Of a DNA stretch of 56,677 nt, positions 1-8,587 are shown in pieces (position 1 is the first letter of the stretch; each line of letters begins with the position of its first letter). Source of the stretch: Prevotellaceae bacterium (lineage in GTDB: Bacteria; Bacteroidota; Bacteroidia; Bacteroidales; Bacteroidaceae). Made by a program: the position numbers and the translations under genes. Under the pieces are notes generated by a model. It did no database searches. It saw nothing but the letters and a program-made list of their open reading frames with translations, and was not told the origin of the DNA. The stretch covers positions 1 through 56,677 of the forward strand of contig JAUNOM010000015.1 of the NCBI GenBank assembly GCA_030531085.1, written 5' to 3'.

Positions 1-323
1 GCTTTTACCTCGCAATTAGATAGATATTGGTTGGTAATATCTATCTAATTGCGAGGTAAACTGTATCTAATTACAACACCAATAGAGGCAAAAAACTCCG
101 ATTTCACACCACATATTCAGATTTAAGGGATAGTATATACGGCATTAAGGAAACTTTAACATTTCACAGAGAACAATTTTAACATTTTGGGTGCATTTGT
201 TATAAGCTAAAATTTCAGCAATAAAGGTATGGAATTATAGCGAAATAATGCAACAAAACTTGGCAACCTATATACGTTTCTGAATCATGAGGATTTTTAA
301 TATAAATAAAGGAAAACGGCTTA
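1..323. other. Gene-free left edge
   Basis: No convincing coding region. The stretch opens with a long perfect inverted repeat (4-60). Further in, TTTAACATTT occurs twice as a direct repeat at 155-164 and 178-187. No clear terminator was found for the minus-strand gene that ends at 324. Confidence 0.6.
4..60. repeat. 25-bp perfect inverted repeat with 7-nt loop
   Basis: The arm at 4-28 is the exact reverse complement of 36-60, around loop 29-35 (GGTTGGT). A partial third copy of the arm core, TATCTAATT, follows at 64-72. The stem is AT-rich and no T-run follows on either strand, so it is not a standard intrinsic terminator. It could be an element end, an inversion site, or the edge of something lying left of the window. 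Confidence 0.75.
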
Positions 324-1760
324 TTATATAATCTCTATTATAAAGCGTTTATATTTAGTAAGTATTGGAATCCCATCATCTGAAACTTGACAAACAATAT
401 GTATTGTATCTCCTACATGAGCGTCTTTAGGTATTTTTAAGCTCACTTTCCTTTTATTAGAATCAATAGAAAATGTCCCCTTATAAGTACTTGGTTCTAA
501 ATAAGTCCACCAATGGAAAGTGAGTTTATCTCCGTCAGGGTCTTCGCTGTTTGATGCGTCAAGCACAATTTTTTCTCCAATTTTTGCTTTTATGTCCAAT
601 GAAGAGTTTTTTAAACGTATTATAGGATGATGATTGGCTGAAGCATAGTCTTTAACACACCAGTCAGCTCTGGCGGCAAAATCATTTTGCACATCAATCA
701 ACCATCTCCATATAGGTTTGAAATAGTTTGTCCGGATTGTAACATTAACAGAATCTGTATAGTGCTCCATTTTCTTAGACCAACTATTGCTAAATCCCCA
801 CTGGCCATTAGGATAAGCAAAATCCGAAGACGGAGCTGGATCCAACCATACATTATTCCTTATCTTGACATAACGTCCTCCCCAACCGCCATAACCTGGA
901 TTCTCCATATTGCGTAATCCTGTGTCAATAGTGTGTAAAAAGGCTGGGGTGTCACCCTCTCCATTGAAAGCACCGTTCTTATTCGGATATGCACCACAAA
1001 GGACACCATGTCTTTGGATAATATTTTCTGTCATCCAATTTTTACCGAAATATAATTGCACATGTTGTGGAAGAACCTTATCCCATATATATGCCATGCA
1101 ATCAAACTGGTCGGAAATAATCGTTGGGATATTGAAATGTTCCCAATTCGGACGAATATATTTTTGGTATGCCTCATCTTGTTCCCATATTAAAAACAGA
1201 CGCATCTTTCGTGCCACTTCCAGCATTTTATCTGGATGGCCTTCTTGTATAATCTTCAATGCAGCAGCCAATGTGTTGCAACCTCCCCATGCCTGAATCC
1301 ATATAGGACGAGAATCGCCTTCTTTCAAAAGTACGTCTGCAATGAAGCGCGCACCTTCAGTTCGCTCATCATAATTTCCTCCCCCATCAATATTACCTAC
1401 TTTCCATTTACTTAATAAATACTCTGGGGACGGATAACTATTATCATGCAGCAGAAGATTTGGATATATTTTGCTATAATATCCGATATACTCCTTTACC
1501 CAGTCAACAGGATGAAATGCGTTCCATCCTGTTCCACCTACCCAGTGGAACTGAGAACTGCTGTTGATTATACCCTCAATATCAAATTCATTTGAGGAAA
1601 GTAAGAATCTTACCATTGAAGCCCTGTCATCCGCTTCACCATCAGTAGTGACAATAATACGTGGTTTAACCGACATATCTGTTATATCGGGTGCAGTTTG
1701 AGCTACCGCCATAAAATTGGTGATTAGTAGAACAGCCATTAATAACATTTGTCTTTTCAT
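324..1760 (-). CDS. Secreted Sde182-type (DUF1593) nucleoside-hydrolase-like protein
   Basis: The predicted product is about 478 aa. I chose the ATG at 1760 because a hydrophobic export signal (MKRQMLLMAVLLITNF, then AVAQ) begins there; an in-frame ATG eight codons upstream (1784) would place charged residues before it. The N-terminal half carries PRIIVTTDGEADDRAS and a later WGGCNTLAAAL segment, typical of the DUF1593 / Sde182 family with a nucleoside-hydrolase-like fold. The C-terminal part (KIVLDASNSEDPDGDKLTFH) looks like the beta-sandwich found in that family. Members are secreted and associated with polysaccharide use, but the reaction is unproven. The gene stands alone, with tRNA-Ser upstream. 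Confidence 0.8.
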   Translation of the reverse strand: MKRQMLLMAVLLITNFMAVAQTAPDITDMSVKPRIIVTTDGEADDRASMVRFLLSSNEFDIEGIINSSSQFHWVGGTGWNAFHPVDWVKEYIGYYSKIYPNLLLHDNSYPSPEYLLSKWKVGNIDGGGNYDERTEGARFIADVLLKEGDSRPIWIQAWGGCNTLAAALKIIQEGHPDKMLEVARKMRLFLIWEQDEAYQKYIRPNWEHFNIPTIISDQFDCMAYIWDKVLPQHVQLYFGKNWMTENIIQRHGVLCGAYPNKNGAFNGEGDTPAFLHTIDTGLRNMENPGYGGWGGRYVKIRNNVWLDPAPSSDFAYPNGQWGFSNSWSKKMEHYTDSVNVTIRTNYFKPIWRWLIDVQNDFAARADWCVKDYASANHHPIIRLKNSSLDIKAKIGEKIVLDASNSEDPDGDKLTFHWWTYLEPSTYKGTFSIDSNKRKVSLKIPKDAHVGDTIHIVCQVSDDGIPILTKYKRFIIEII

Positions 1761-1851
1761 TGATCTTATATCCATATCAAACAAGGCTAATTATTCGTTC
1801 CCAAATGTGGAATACTGATTTATTATACTATATACACGTCTATAAACAAAA

Positions 1852-1888
1852 ATGGAAAATAAAATTATTTATTCATTTTATTTTCCAT
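1852..1888 (-). terminator. Intrinsic terminator after tRNA-Ser(UGA)
   Basis: A 14-bp perfect AT-rich stem pairs 1852-1865 with 1875-1888. Read on the minus strand it is followed by TTTTGTTTAT. It lies just downstream of the tRNA gene. Confidence 0.65.
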
Positions 1889-1902
1889 CAAAGTTTTATT
1901 AG

Positions 1903-1987
1903 CGGAGAGAGAGGGATTCGAACCCCCGGTGCCTCTCAGCACGGCGGTTTTCAAGACCGCTGTAATCGACCACTCTACCATCTCTCC
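1903..1987 (-). tRNA. tRNA-Ser(UGA)
   Basis: The minus strand folds as a class II tRNA. The acceptor GGAGAGA pairs with TCTCTCC. The anticodon loop CTTGAAA gives UGA. There is a long variable arm and a T-loop TTCGAAT. The discriminator is G and no CCA is encoded. Confidence 0.95.
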
Positions 1988-2023
1988 TTGATTGTTTAAA
2001 AGGTGATCTTCTTAAAACGGATG

Positions 2024-2054
2024 CAAAGTTACGAAAAATATTTTGTTTTACAAA
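2024..2054 (-). promoter_or_regulatory. Bacteroidota-type promoter for tRNA-Ser
   Basis: Minus-strand TAACTTTG (2024-2031) lies 19 nt from TTTG (2051-2054), matching the TTTG/TAnnTTTG consensus. Confidence 0.7.
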
Positions 2055-2152
2055 ACATTCCGCATAGTATTTTAACTTGTGTGTTCAATTTACTAATCAT
2101 TGTAGAGTCAACCAGCAAGTTAATCATGTCTTTTACAATCCGACAATATAAT

Positions 2153-2199
2153 TAATAGCCGTTGATGGAGGCTATTATATAAATCTCTCCATCAACGGC
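2153..2199 (-). terminator. Terminator of the GH35 transcript with alternative hairpins
   Basis: A 13-bp perfect stem pairs 2158-2170 with 2187-2199, downstream of the beta-galactosidase gene. The left arm also takes part in a competing 8-bp hairpin (2153-2160 with 2170-2177), so the two folds exclude each other. Confidence 0.55.
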
Positions 2200-2227
2200 C
2201 ATCACACATTATATATAAGGTGTATAA

Positions 2228-4219
2228 TCAGTCTTTTGCTCCAGGAGCAGCGTCATTACCCGCACCTCCGTCTGTCACCTTTGAGACTGACACCTTGCCT
2301 CTACCGGAAAGAGCCTTCTTCAGGGCTTCCCCCTTCACTGCGTCAGAGGGAAGATACTCACGGTGCAACTCTGAGACATTAGGCTTGGACAGTCCCCTCA
2401 CCACTGCACTGCGTGGACCTGTTATATCCAGCACTACAATCTCATTCTTACCTTTCTTTAACCAGCAACCAGGAACATAAAGGGTCTGCTGCGGACCTAC
2501 CTCCCAGAAACGGCCAAGGCAGTAACCGTTTATCCATACAAGACCCTTGCCCCATGTGCTCATGTCCAGATAGGTGTCTCCGACCTTTGTCAGATTAAAC
2601 GAGGAACGGTAAAAGGCGGGAGTGTCAGAAGGGGACGCATCCGCAGAAGTATAAGTGAGACTCTCTCCCTTATTCTCTACTGGGAACAGCCTCACCTGCC
2701 AGTCCTTCAGATTGTATGTTACCTCATGAGAGCCTTTGGTGGAGAGCAGCTCCACACTTTTTGTTATGCCCTTTGGATCATGGATGAGCTTGCTGTAGTT
2801 TATTCGGCCCATCGCCTCTATGAATATGTCAAGCTGTGCGCCCTCCCTGACATCCTCCTTCAGGGCGAGGGTGGTCTCATAACCGTTTCCACGATACAGC
2901 TCGCCCACCTTCTTACCGTCTATGAACACTATGGCATAGTCACACATATCCGTTATCTGCAAAAGCGTACCTGCGCCGACAGCCGGCATTGTAGTGGAGT
3001 ACATGATACTTCCATAGCCCTGATTGAACTGTTCCATCGGCTCTATACTATGGCTGCGTACCGGCTTCGGAAGATTATCTTTGGCAAGAAGCGCCGCCTT
3101 CTCCGTGAACTTCACCTCTGGAATTGAGATGACTGGCAGGGCCTTGGGCACAGCGGGAAGTTTCTTGTCTGAATACTTCTGGAGCAGCTCCCTCAACTGA
3201 TAGTATTTCTCGGTCGCTACTCCCTGCTCATTGATGGGAGCGTCATAGTCATAGCTGGTACAGTCCGGGGCGAAACCTGTATTGTTGGCTCCGGCCCAGT
3301 GCCCGAAGGACGTGCCGCCGTGGGTCATGTAAAGGGAGAAGGAGATGTTGTTGTCAAGCATGGTCCTGATGCCGTTAACCATGGCGTCACTCGAACGGGT
3401 CTGGTGGGCCGTGCCCCAACCGTCAAACCATCCGCTCCAATACTCTGAGCACATCAGTGGGGTGTCCGGCCTCAACTGCTTCACACGCTTGAACTGATCC
3501 AGGACATTAGCTCCTGTGCCGAAATTCATCGTCCATATCATGTCTGGCAGAGCATTCATCTCGAAATTGCTTGACCAGTCACACTGGAACAGTGTCACTT
3601 TGTCAAAGCCAACGGAACGCAGACAGTCGCGGATCTCACTAACATACGGTTTGTTTGCGTCGTATGATCCATACTCATTCTCCACCTGCACCATGATAAT
3701 AGGTCCGCCATTCTGGATGGTGAGTGGAGCCAGCTGTTTGCCGACCTCCGTCTCAAAGGCCCTGACGTGTTTCATGAAGAAAGGATCCTGCGTGCGGAGT
3801 TTCACGTCCTTCTTCTTCAGCAGCCACCATGGCAGTCCGCCCATCTCCCATTCCGCACACACGTATGGTCCGGGACGTACAATAACATACATGCCATGCT
3901 TCTGTGCAAGTTTACAGAAGGCAGCCACATCATTGTTACCTGTCCAGTCAAACTGTCCCTCTTTCTGCTCATGGATATTCCAGAAAATATAGATACAGAT
4001 AGTGTTCATACCAAGAGCCTTGCACATCTTGATGCGGTGCTCCCAGTAAGGACGTGGTATTCGCGGATAATGGATTTCCGCAGCCTTTACGACAAAAGGC
4101 TTGCCATTAAGCAGGAATGTACCTTTGCCTGCCTCGAATGTTCCTCCCTTTGTTGCCGACATTGCCGGAAGTGCAGCAAAGGTAAGCATCAAGCAGAGGA
4201 TTGTAAGTAGTTTTTTCAT
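2228..4219 (-). CDS. Secreted GH35 beta-galactosidase
   Basis: The 663-aa product hydrolyses terminal beta-galactosides, judged by family. A signal peptide (MKKLLTILCLMLTFAALPA) is followed by a complete GH35 catalytic domain. It contains EIHYPRIPRPYWEHRI (residue 48 on), the acid/base Glu182 in VENEYGSY and the nucleophile Glu259 in SEYWSGWFDGWG. Beta-sandwich modules fill residues of about 380-620, and a low-complexity tail (DGGAGNDAAPGAKD) ends the protein. The length fits bacterial exported GH35 enzymes. The gene lies 30 bp downstream of a DAACS transporter on the same strand, with no terminator between, so co-transcription is likely. No SusC/SusD pair is in view, so this is not a standard polysaccharide utilisation locus. 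Confidence 0.93.
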   Translation of the reverse strand: MKKLLTILCLMLTFAALPAMSATKGGTFEAGKGTFLLNGKPFVVKAAEIHYPRIPRPYWEHRIKMCKALGMNTICIYIFWNIHEQKEGQFDWTGNNDVAAFCKLAQKHGMYVIVRPGPYVCAEWEMGGLPWWLLKKKDVKLRTQDPFFMKHVRAFETEVGKQLAPLTIQNGGPIIMVQVENEYGSYDANKPYVSEIRDCLRSVGFDKVTLFQCDWSSNFEMNALPDMIWTMNFGTGANVLDQFKRVKQLRPDTPLMCSEYWSGWFDGWGTAHQTRSSDAMVNGIRTMLDNNISFSLYMTHGGTSFGHWAGANNTGFAPDCTSYDYDAPINEQGVATEKYYQLRELLQKYSDKKLPAVPKALPVISIPEVKFTEKAALLAKDNLPKPVRSHSIEPMEQFNQGYGSIMYSTTMPAVGAGTLLQITDMCDYAIVFIDGKKVGELYRGNGYETTLALKEDVREGAQLDIFIEAMGRINYSKLIHDPKGITKSVELLSTKGSHEVTYNLKDWQVRLFPVENKGESLTYTSADASPSDTPAFYRSSFNLTKVGDTYLDMSTWGKGLVWINGYCLGRFWEVGPQQTLYVPGCWLKKGKNEIVVLDITGPRSAVVRGLSKPNVSELHREYLPSDAVKGEALKKALSGRGKVSVSKVTDGGAGNDAAPGAKD

Positions 4220-4249
4220 AGACTTATAGTTTAGTTAATAAATAATCCA

Positions 4250-5446
4250 TCAGTTTTTAGGCATATCATTATCTATCATGGCGCATACGCATGAGTCTGA
4301 CCACACATTCTCCGCGGTCTCTATCATATCTATAATAGTGAAAATCGGCAAAATTATTCCCATAATGCCCATAGGAGCGCCCTGACCAGTCATGAGTGAC
4401 AATGTGAGGAAATAACACCCCATAGGCACGCCGGCGTTACCTATTGCAGATATTACCGCTATGACCAACCACAGTATCATCTCCGGTACGGTAATGGGTG
4501 CAATATGCTGCATGACAAAAAGAGAAGTGACAAGTATAAAAGCCGCACAGCCATTCATATTTATAGTTGTGCATATTGGCAATACAAATCGTGAAACTGC
4601 AGGACGCACTTTAAGATTATTCTCTGCCGAACTCATTGTGACAGGCAATGTGGCCGCTGAACTTTTGGTAAATAAAGCCATCAGCACTGCCGGCGACATG
4701 GCACGGAATACTTTTAACGGATTTAGTCCACGAGCCACAAGGAATAAAGGCAGCACGACAAAGAACTGTATAAGATTGCCACCAAGTATCACAGCAACAT
4801 ATTTTCCCAAAGACCCGACAATAACACCTGCAGTAACCTGTGCGGCAAGTTGCGCGGCAAATGCCACTATGCCAACAGGCAATGCCCAAATAAGTGCACG
4901 GATTAGAGTGTACAGCAGTTCCTGCAATCCTTTTATAAATTTAATGACAATATCCCTATTCTCCGTTGCCGGCATGAAAGCCAAAGCAAGGCCAACCGCA
5001 GCGGATATGATAAGCACACTCAACACATTTCCTGTTGTAAATGGAACAATGATATTGTTTGGTATCACTCCAAGTATATGATCATAATATGACAGTTGCT
5101 CTAAATTCTGATCAACATTGGCATTACCCATATTTACCACTTCCTGCGGCAGTGTTTCTGGAGCCACTAATATAAATAGGAGTAACCCAACAGCCGCAGC
5201 CGCCACTGTTGTAAGCATCGTATAACTTATTGTACGCAGAAAAATCTTTCCTGTATCATTATTCTTCGCCAACATTGCCAAAGTGGTAATAACAGCCAAG
5301 GCGATAGTAGGAACAGCGACAAACTGGAACAAGCGGGTATAGACAGCAGCAATAAAATTAAACAAGCCATTGAGCCATTCTATTTCAAGGCATCCCAATA
5401 CAGCGCCGACAACAAGTGCCAGCACCCACACTATTACATTTTTCAT
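4250..5446 (-). CDS. Dicarboxylate/amino acid:cation symporter (DAACS/SstT-GltP type)
   Basis: A 398-aa polytopic inner-membrane protein. Family hallmarks are present: a Ser-rich re-entrant segment (TKSSAATLPVTMSSAE) and the substrate/cation-binding NMNGCAAF motif, a variant of the usual NMDGT. Early helices (VAVPTIALAVITTLAML) also fit. Members take up glutamate, aspartate, serine/threonine or C4-dicarboxylates with Na+ or H+. The Cys in place of the usual Thr of NMDGT leaves the substrate open. It is the first gene of a probable pair with the GH35 gene. A minus-strand TATCTTTG box sits 36 nt upstream. Confidence 0.88.
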   Translation of the reverse strand: MKNVIVWVLALVVGAVLGCLEIEWLNGLFNFIAAVYTRLFQFVAVPTIALAVITTLAMLAKNNDTGKIFLRTISYTMLTTVAAAAVGLLLFILVAPETLPQEVVNMGNANVDQNLEQLSYYDHILGVIPNNIIVPFTTGNVLSVLIISAAVGLALAFMPATENRDIVIKFIKGLQELLYTLIRALIWALPVGIVAFAAQLAAQVTAGVIVGSLGKYVAVILGGNLIQFFVVLPLFLVARGLNPLKVFRAMSPAVLMALFTKSSAATLPVTMSSAENNLKVRPAVSRFVLPICTTINMNGCAAFILVTSLFVMQHIAPITVPEMILWLVIAVISAIGNAGVPMGCYFLTLSLMTGQGAPMGIMGIILPIFTIIDMIETAENVWSDSCVCAMIDNDMPKN

Positions 5447-5481
5447 CTTATTTATTTGTTATTTTTTACCATAATCTGGTG

Positions 5482-5489
5482 CAAAGATA
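5482..5489 (-). promoter_or_regulatory. Promoter -7 box for the DAACS-GH35 pair
   Basis: Minus-strand TATCTTTG matches TAnnTTTG and lies 36 nt upstream of the start codon. I saw no well-placed -33 TTTG. Confidence 0.5.
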
Positions 5490-5560
5490 ACAAAAAAACT
5501 ATAGATTTAATAACATAAAGCAAATTAAACAGCAAAAATAAGCACAAAAAGCCAAAAGAT

Positions 5561-5591
5561 TTTGCTATTTTAAGAAAATGTTGTAACTTTG
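5561..5591 (+). promoter_or_regulatory. Promoter of rpsP
   Basis: TTTG (5561-5564), 19 nt, then TAACTTTG (5584-5591). The start codon is 62 nt downstream. Confidence 0.75.
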
Positions 5592-5653
5592 CATCAATGT
5601 TACGAGTTAACAGATAATTCAAATCTATAAAAAACAAAAAGAAACAAAGAAAA

Positions 5654-6178
5654 ATGGCAACAAAAATCCGTTTGCAGCGTGGCGGCCGTAAAAGCTACGC
5701 CTTTTACAGTATCGTAATCGCTGACGTAAGAGCTCCACGTGATGGTAAGTTTACTGAGAAGATTGGCACTTACAACCCTAACACCAATCCTGCCACAGTA
5801 GATCTGAATTTTGAGCGTGCACTTTATTGGCTGGAGTGCGGTGCACAGCCAACAGACACCGTTCGCAACATTCTTTCTAAAGAAGGTGTCCTTCTCATGA
5901 AGCACCTCAATGGTGGCGTAAAGAAGGGTGCTTTCGACGAGGCTGCAGCACAGGCCAAGTTTGAGGCTTGGAAGAAAGCTAAAGCTGAAGGTTTCGAGGC
6001 TATCAAGGCTAATGATGCCAAGGCTAAGGCCAAGGCTGCCGCAGAGGCTCTTGAGGCAGAAAAGAAAGTAAACGAGGCTATCGCCAAGAAGATTGCCGAG
6101 AAAAAGGCCGCAGCTGCTGCAGCAGAAGCCGCAACAGAAGAGGCAAGCGCAGAAGAGAGCGCCACTGAGGAGGCGTAA
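5654..6178 (+). CDS. rpsP: 30S ribosomal protein S16
   Basis: A 174-aa protein. The N-terminal part is canonical S16 ([20 protein letters not shown]; later [11 protein letters not shown] and [15 protein letters not shown]). It binds 16S rRNA and helps assemble the 30S subunit. S16 is usually 80-90 aa. Here residues of about 100-174 form a tail rich in Ala, Lys and Glu, highly charged and probably helical, ending in an acidic AEESATEEA. Extended S16 tails are known in Bacteroidota, so this is lineage-typical. The gene has its own promoter and a strong terminator before the next gene, so it is probably transcribed alone. Confidence 0.97.
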   Translation: MATKIRLQRGGRKSYAFYSIVIADVRAPRDGKFTEKIGTYNPNTNPATVDLNFERALYWLECGAQPTDTVRNILSKEGVLLMKHLNGGVKKGAFDEAAAQAKFEAWKKAKAEGFEAIKANDAKAKAKAAAEALEAEKKVNEAIAKKIAEKKAAAAAAEAATEEASAEESATEEA

Positions 6179-6214
6179 GTCTTCAAGGGGATAGAAAAAG
6201 TAATCCAAACCTAC

Positions 6215-6264
6215 ACAGGGGGATGTGCACAGGCGCTAAGCCAAAGGCGCATTCCCCTGTTTTT
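6215..6264 (+). terminator. Intrinsic terminator of rpsP
   Basis: The arm starting ACAGGGG at 6215 pairs with the arm ending CCCCTGT at 6260, with inner GCGC pairing. TTTTT follows from 6260. Confidence 0.8.
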
Positions 6265-6323
6265 CATCTGCACACATTATAAGAAGAGGAAAATATACGG
6301 ACAACAAGGAACACGCCGCCAAA

Positions 6324-6719
6324 GTGACAGAAACGCTTGCCATGGCATTACCAGAAACTTTCTCTGCCATTATAAAGCAAATAACCAACATAAAGTTGGC
6401 TGTTGTAATACTAAGCATTTATGACGGACAGTATCAGGCGCTTATCGAAGACCAGATCACAGGCCAGGCTTTTCCGATACGCATAAGCGAAGGTGTGCTA
6501 TTATGTTACGCAGATCAAAGCATACCGTTGTTCATTGAGGAGTCATTATGGTTAAGACAAAGCGTACCATATATGGGAGATCAGGCACAGGGAGTTGCAA
6601 TGCCTCTAAACACATTGAACGTTGAGATGCTGAAACAAGCCCTGCAAAAAAGCATTGATGAGGAAAAATACGAATTGGCTAAACTTCTAAAGGAAGAGAT
6701 TGACAGGAGGCAGAAATGA
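6324..6719 (+). CDS. Half-length bifunctional-nuclease-like (DUF151) domain with C-terminal UVR motif
   Basis: A 131-aa protein. The start is probably GTG at 6324; ATG at 6342 is the alternative. Residues of about 25-75 (VVILSIYDGQYQALIEDQ, then ESLWLRQ) resemble the second half of the DUF151/BFN domain. Residues of about 94-131 (LNTLNVEMLKQALQKSIDEE, ending EEIDRRQK) form a UVR motif, as in UvrB/UvrC and in Bacteroidota BFN proteins. Usual BFN-UVR proteins are near 200 aa, so roughly 60 N-terminal residues are missing. The upstream space holds the rpsP terminator and cannot encode them in frame. The gene overlaps rsmE by 4 nt (ATGA). Role unknown; activity is doubtful with half the domain absent. 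Confidence 0.65.
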   Translation: MTETLAMALPETFSAIIKQITNIKLAVVILSIYDGQYQALIEDQITGQAFPIRISEGVLLCYADQSIPLFIEESLWLRQSVPYMGDQAQGVAMPLNTLNVEMLKQALQKSIDEEKYELAKLLKEEIDRRQK

Positions 6720-7441
6720 AAGAGGAACGTTTTTTCTATGTACCCGACGCCGCTTGCAAAAAGGAGCTGCCGCAAGATGAGGCCATACACGCAACGAGGG
6801 TTCTAAGACTGCATGAGGGAGACAACATATTCCTTATGGATGGCAAGGGGACCTTCTACAAGGCAGTTGTAACCATGACAAGCGGGAAACGTTGTACATA
6901 CAGCATAGAGGAAGAGCTGCCGCAACAGCATCCATGGCATGGGCACATACACATCGTGATGGCGCCAACAAAAATGATGGAGCGTGTAGAATGGATGGCT
7001 GAGAAAGCAACAGAGATAGGGATAAACGAACTTTCGTTTATAGAATGCCGTTTTTCCGAAAGGAGACAATTAAGGACAGACAGAATAGAGAAAATAGTCA
7101 TTGCGGCTATGAAGCAAAGCCACAAGGCATGGAAGCCTGCCGTAAACGAATTATGTCCTTTCGAGGAGTTTGTGAAACAAAAGCGCGATGGCAGCAAGTT
7201 CATCTGCCATTGCTATAATGAAATCGAGAAAAAGAATCTCTTCAATATATTGCAAACACAAAGTGACAAAGATGAGGATATAACAATACTTATAGGTCCT
7301 GAAGGTGACTTCTCCATGGAAGAGGTGAAACAGGCCTTGCAGTATGGTTTTCAATCTGTATCATTAGGCACATCAAGACTGCGCACAGAGACCGCCGCAC
7401 TAAGTGCTGTCATGATGGCACAACTAACAAGACAAGAATAA
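6716..7441 (+). CDS. rsmE: 16S rRNA (uracil-1498-N3)-methyltransferase RsmE
   Basis: A 241-aa SPOUT methyltransferase that transfers a methyl group from SAM to U1498 of 16S rRNA. The N-terminal PUA-like part includes HATRVLRLHEGD (about residue 26). The trefoil-knot SAM site is seen as ILIGPEGDFS and the C-terminal LGTSRLRTETAALS. The middle segment MERVEWMAEKATEIGI is typical. Length is normal. The start overlaps the preceding stop by 4 nt, and the next gene begins 3 nt after the stop, so it sits inside a multi-gene transcript. Confidence 0.95.
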   Translation: MKEERFFYVPDAACKKELPQDEAIHATRVLRLHEGDNIFLMDGKGTFYKAVVTMTSGKRCTYSIEEELPQQHPWHGHIHIVMAPTKMMERVEWMAEKATEIGINELSFIECRFSERRQLRTDRIEKIVIAAMKQSHKAWKPAVNELCPFEEFVKQKRDGSKFICHCYNEIEKKNLFNILQTQSDKDEDITILIGPEGDFSMEEVKQALQYGFQSVSLGTSRLRTETAALSAVMMAQLTRQE

Positions 7442-7444
7442 ACT

Positions 7445-8587
7445 ATGAGAAAGAGCTACAGCATTGTGACATTACTGGCTATTATAATAGCTGTCCTCAC
7501 ATCATGTACCGGTAATGACTATAGAAACAGCATTCCTTCAAACAGTACAGCCCTAATAGCTATCAATCCTACTGAATTTGTCGGAAAGCAATCCCCTTTC
7601 GCTTCCTTGCTCACACCTTTTGTTGACGAAAAGAACAAGAGAATCAAAGGCGTAGACTTAACAAAGGAGATATATCTGTTCATCTCCGGTGATGGAAATC
7701 TTGGTCTCTGCGCTCCTCTGGCCGATGCAGAAGAGTTTGACGACTTCATGCAACGTCTTGTTACCCTTGACATTGCCAGCTGTCACACTAAGAACGGAGA
7801 CAAGGACTTCTATTCTTTCAACAAACAATGGGTGGTAGGACATGACGACAACACATTGCTTGTAGCAGGACCCGTTATCGGAGCTGACGCTGAGGCACGT
7901 CTCAAAAGGAGAATGGCAAAGCTGATTGAGAAAAGCGAGGACCAGAACGTAACACGTCCAACTCTATGGGAACACCTTGACGAACAGCAGGGAAACATCA
8001 GAATGGTAGCACAGGCAGATGTGCTGCCCGAACAAATTGCAGCATCAGTGTCTCTCGGCGCACCACGGGGAACGTCAACATCAGACGTGTTAATAGAGGC
8101 GAATATGACATACAGCAAAGGGACATTAACCATCAACGGACATACGTGTTCCTATAATCTTAATGTCAAGCAGGCCTTAAAACGGATGGAAACACTTTAC
8201 AAGCCTATCACCATTGACTGGGAAAAGAACATGAACGACTCGGCATTCATCGGCTTCTTCATGAACATAGACGGTAAAGAACTTACACCATACATCGCGA
8301 AGAACACTGTCCTGAACACAATGCTTATCGGAACAGACGCATACGACCAGATATACAGGAACAAGGGCGACATGGCCGTAATGCTAACGCCAAACAAGGT
8401 CAAGGACGGCACTTTATTCTGTACAGAGGTGACCAGTTTGCCTGCAGGGAATGTAAAAAGTAATGACAAGCTGATAGTAGCAATCAATATAGACGCCATC
8501 AAGGGACAGACTCTACAGGCTCTGTTGCCATTTTTAGGGAAAGTGAAAAGAATTGTATACAACATGAACAGCGAAGAGTATGAATAA
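7445..8587 (+). CDS. DUF4836-family lipoprotein
   Basis: A 380-aa probable lipoprotein with hydrophobic signal and lipobox LTSC (Cys21), followed by TGNDYRNSIPSNSTALIAIN, the opening typical of DUF4836. The family is almost confined to Bacteroidota and has no known function. No enzyme motif is visible, and the body looks like a repeated alpha/beta periplasmic fold. The stop overlaps the start of the ABC ATPase by 8 nt, and a permease follows. This suggests an envelope lipoprotein working with that transporter, although the link is inferred from position only. Confidence 0.78.
   Translation: MRKSYSIVTLLAIIIAVLTSCTGNDYRNSIPSNSTALIAINPTEFVGKQSPFASLLTPFVDEKNKRIKGVDLTKEIYLFISGDGNLGLCAPLADAEEFDDFMQRLVTLDIASCHTKNGDKDFYSFNKQWVVGHDDNTLLVAGPVIGADAEARLKRRMAKLIEKSEDQNVTRPTLWEHLDEQQGNIRMVAQADVLPEQIAASVSLGAPRGTSTSDVLIEANMTYSKGTLTINGHTCSYNLNVKQALKRMETLYKPITIDWEKNMNDSAFIGFFMNIDGKELTPYIAKNTVLNTMLIGTDAYDQIYRNKGDMAVMLTPNKVKDGTLFCTEVTSLPAGNVKSNDKLIVAINIDAIKGQTLQALLPFLGKVKRIVYNMNSEEYE

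Noticed and set aside
1785-2227. Regulatory RNA upstream of the Sde182-like gene
   Set aside because: The structured parts are accounted for by tRNA-Ser, its promoter and its terminator, and by the GH35 terminator.
4461-5081. 206-codon open frame on the plus strand
   Set aside because: It is antisense to the DAACS transporter, with no signal or family pattern.
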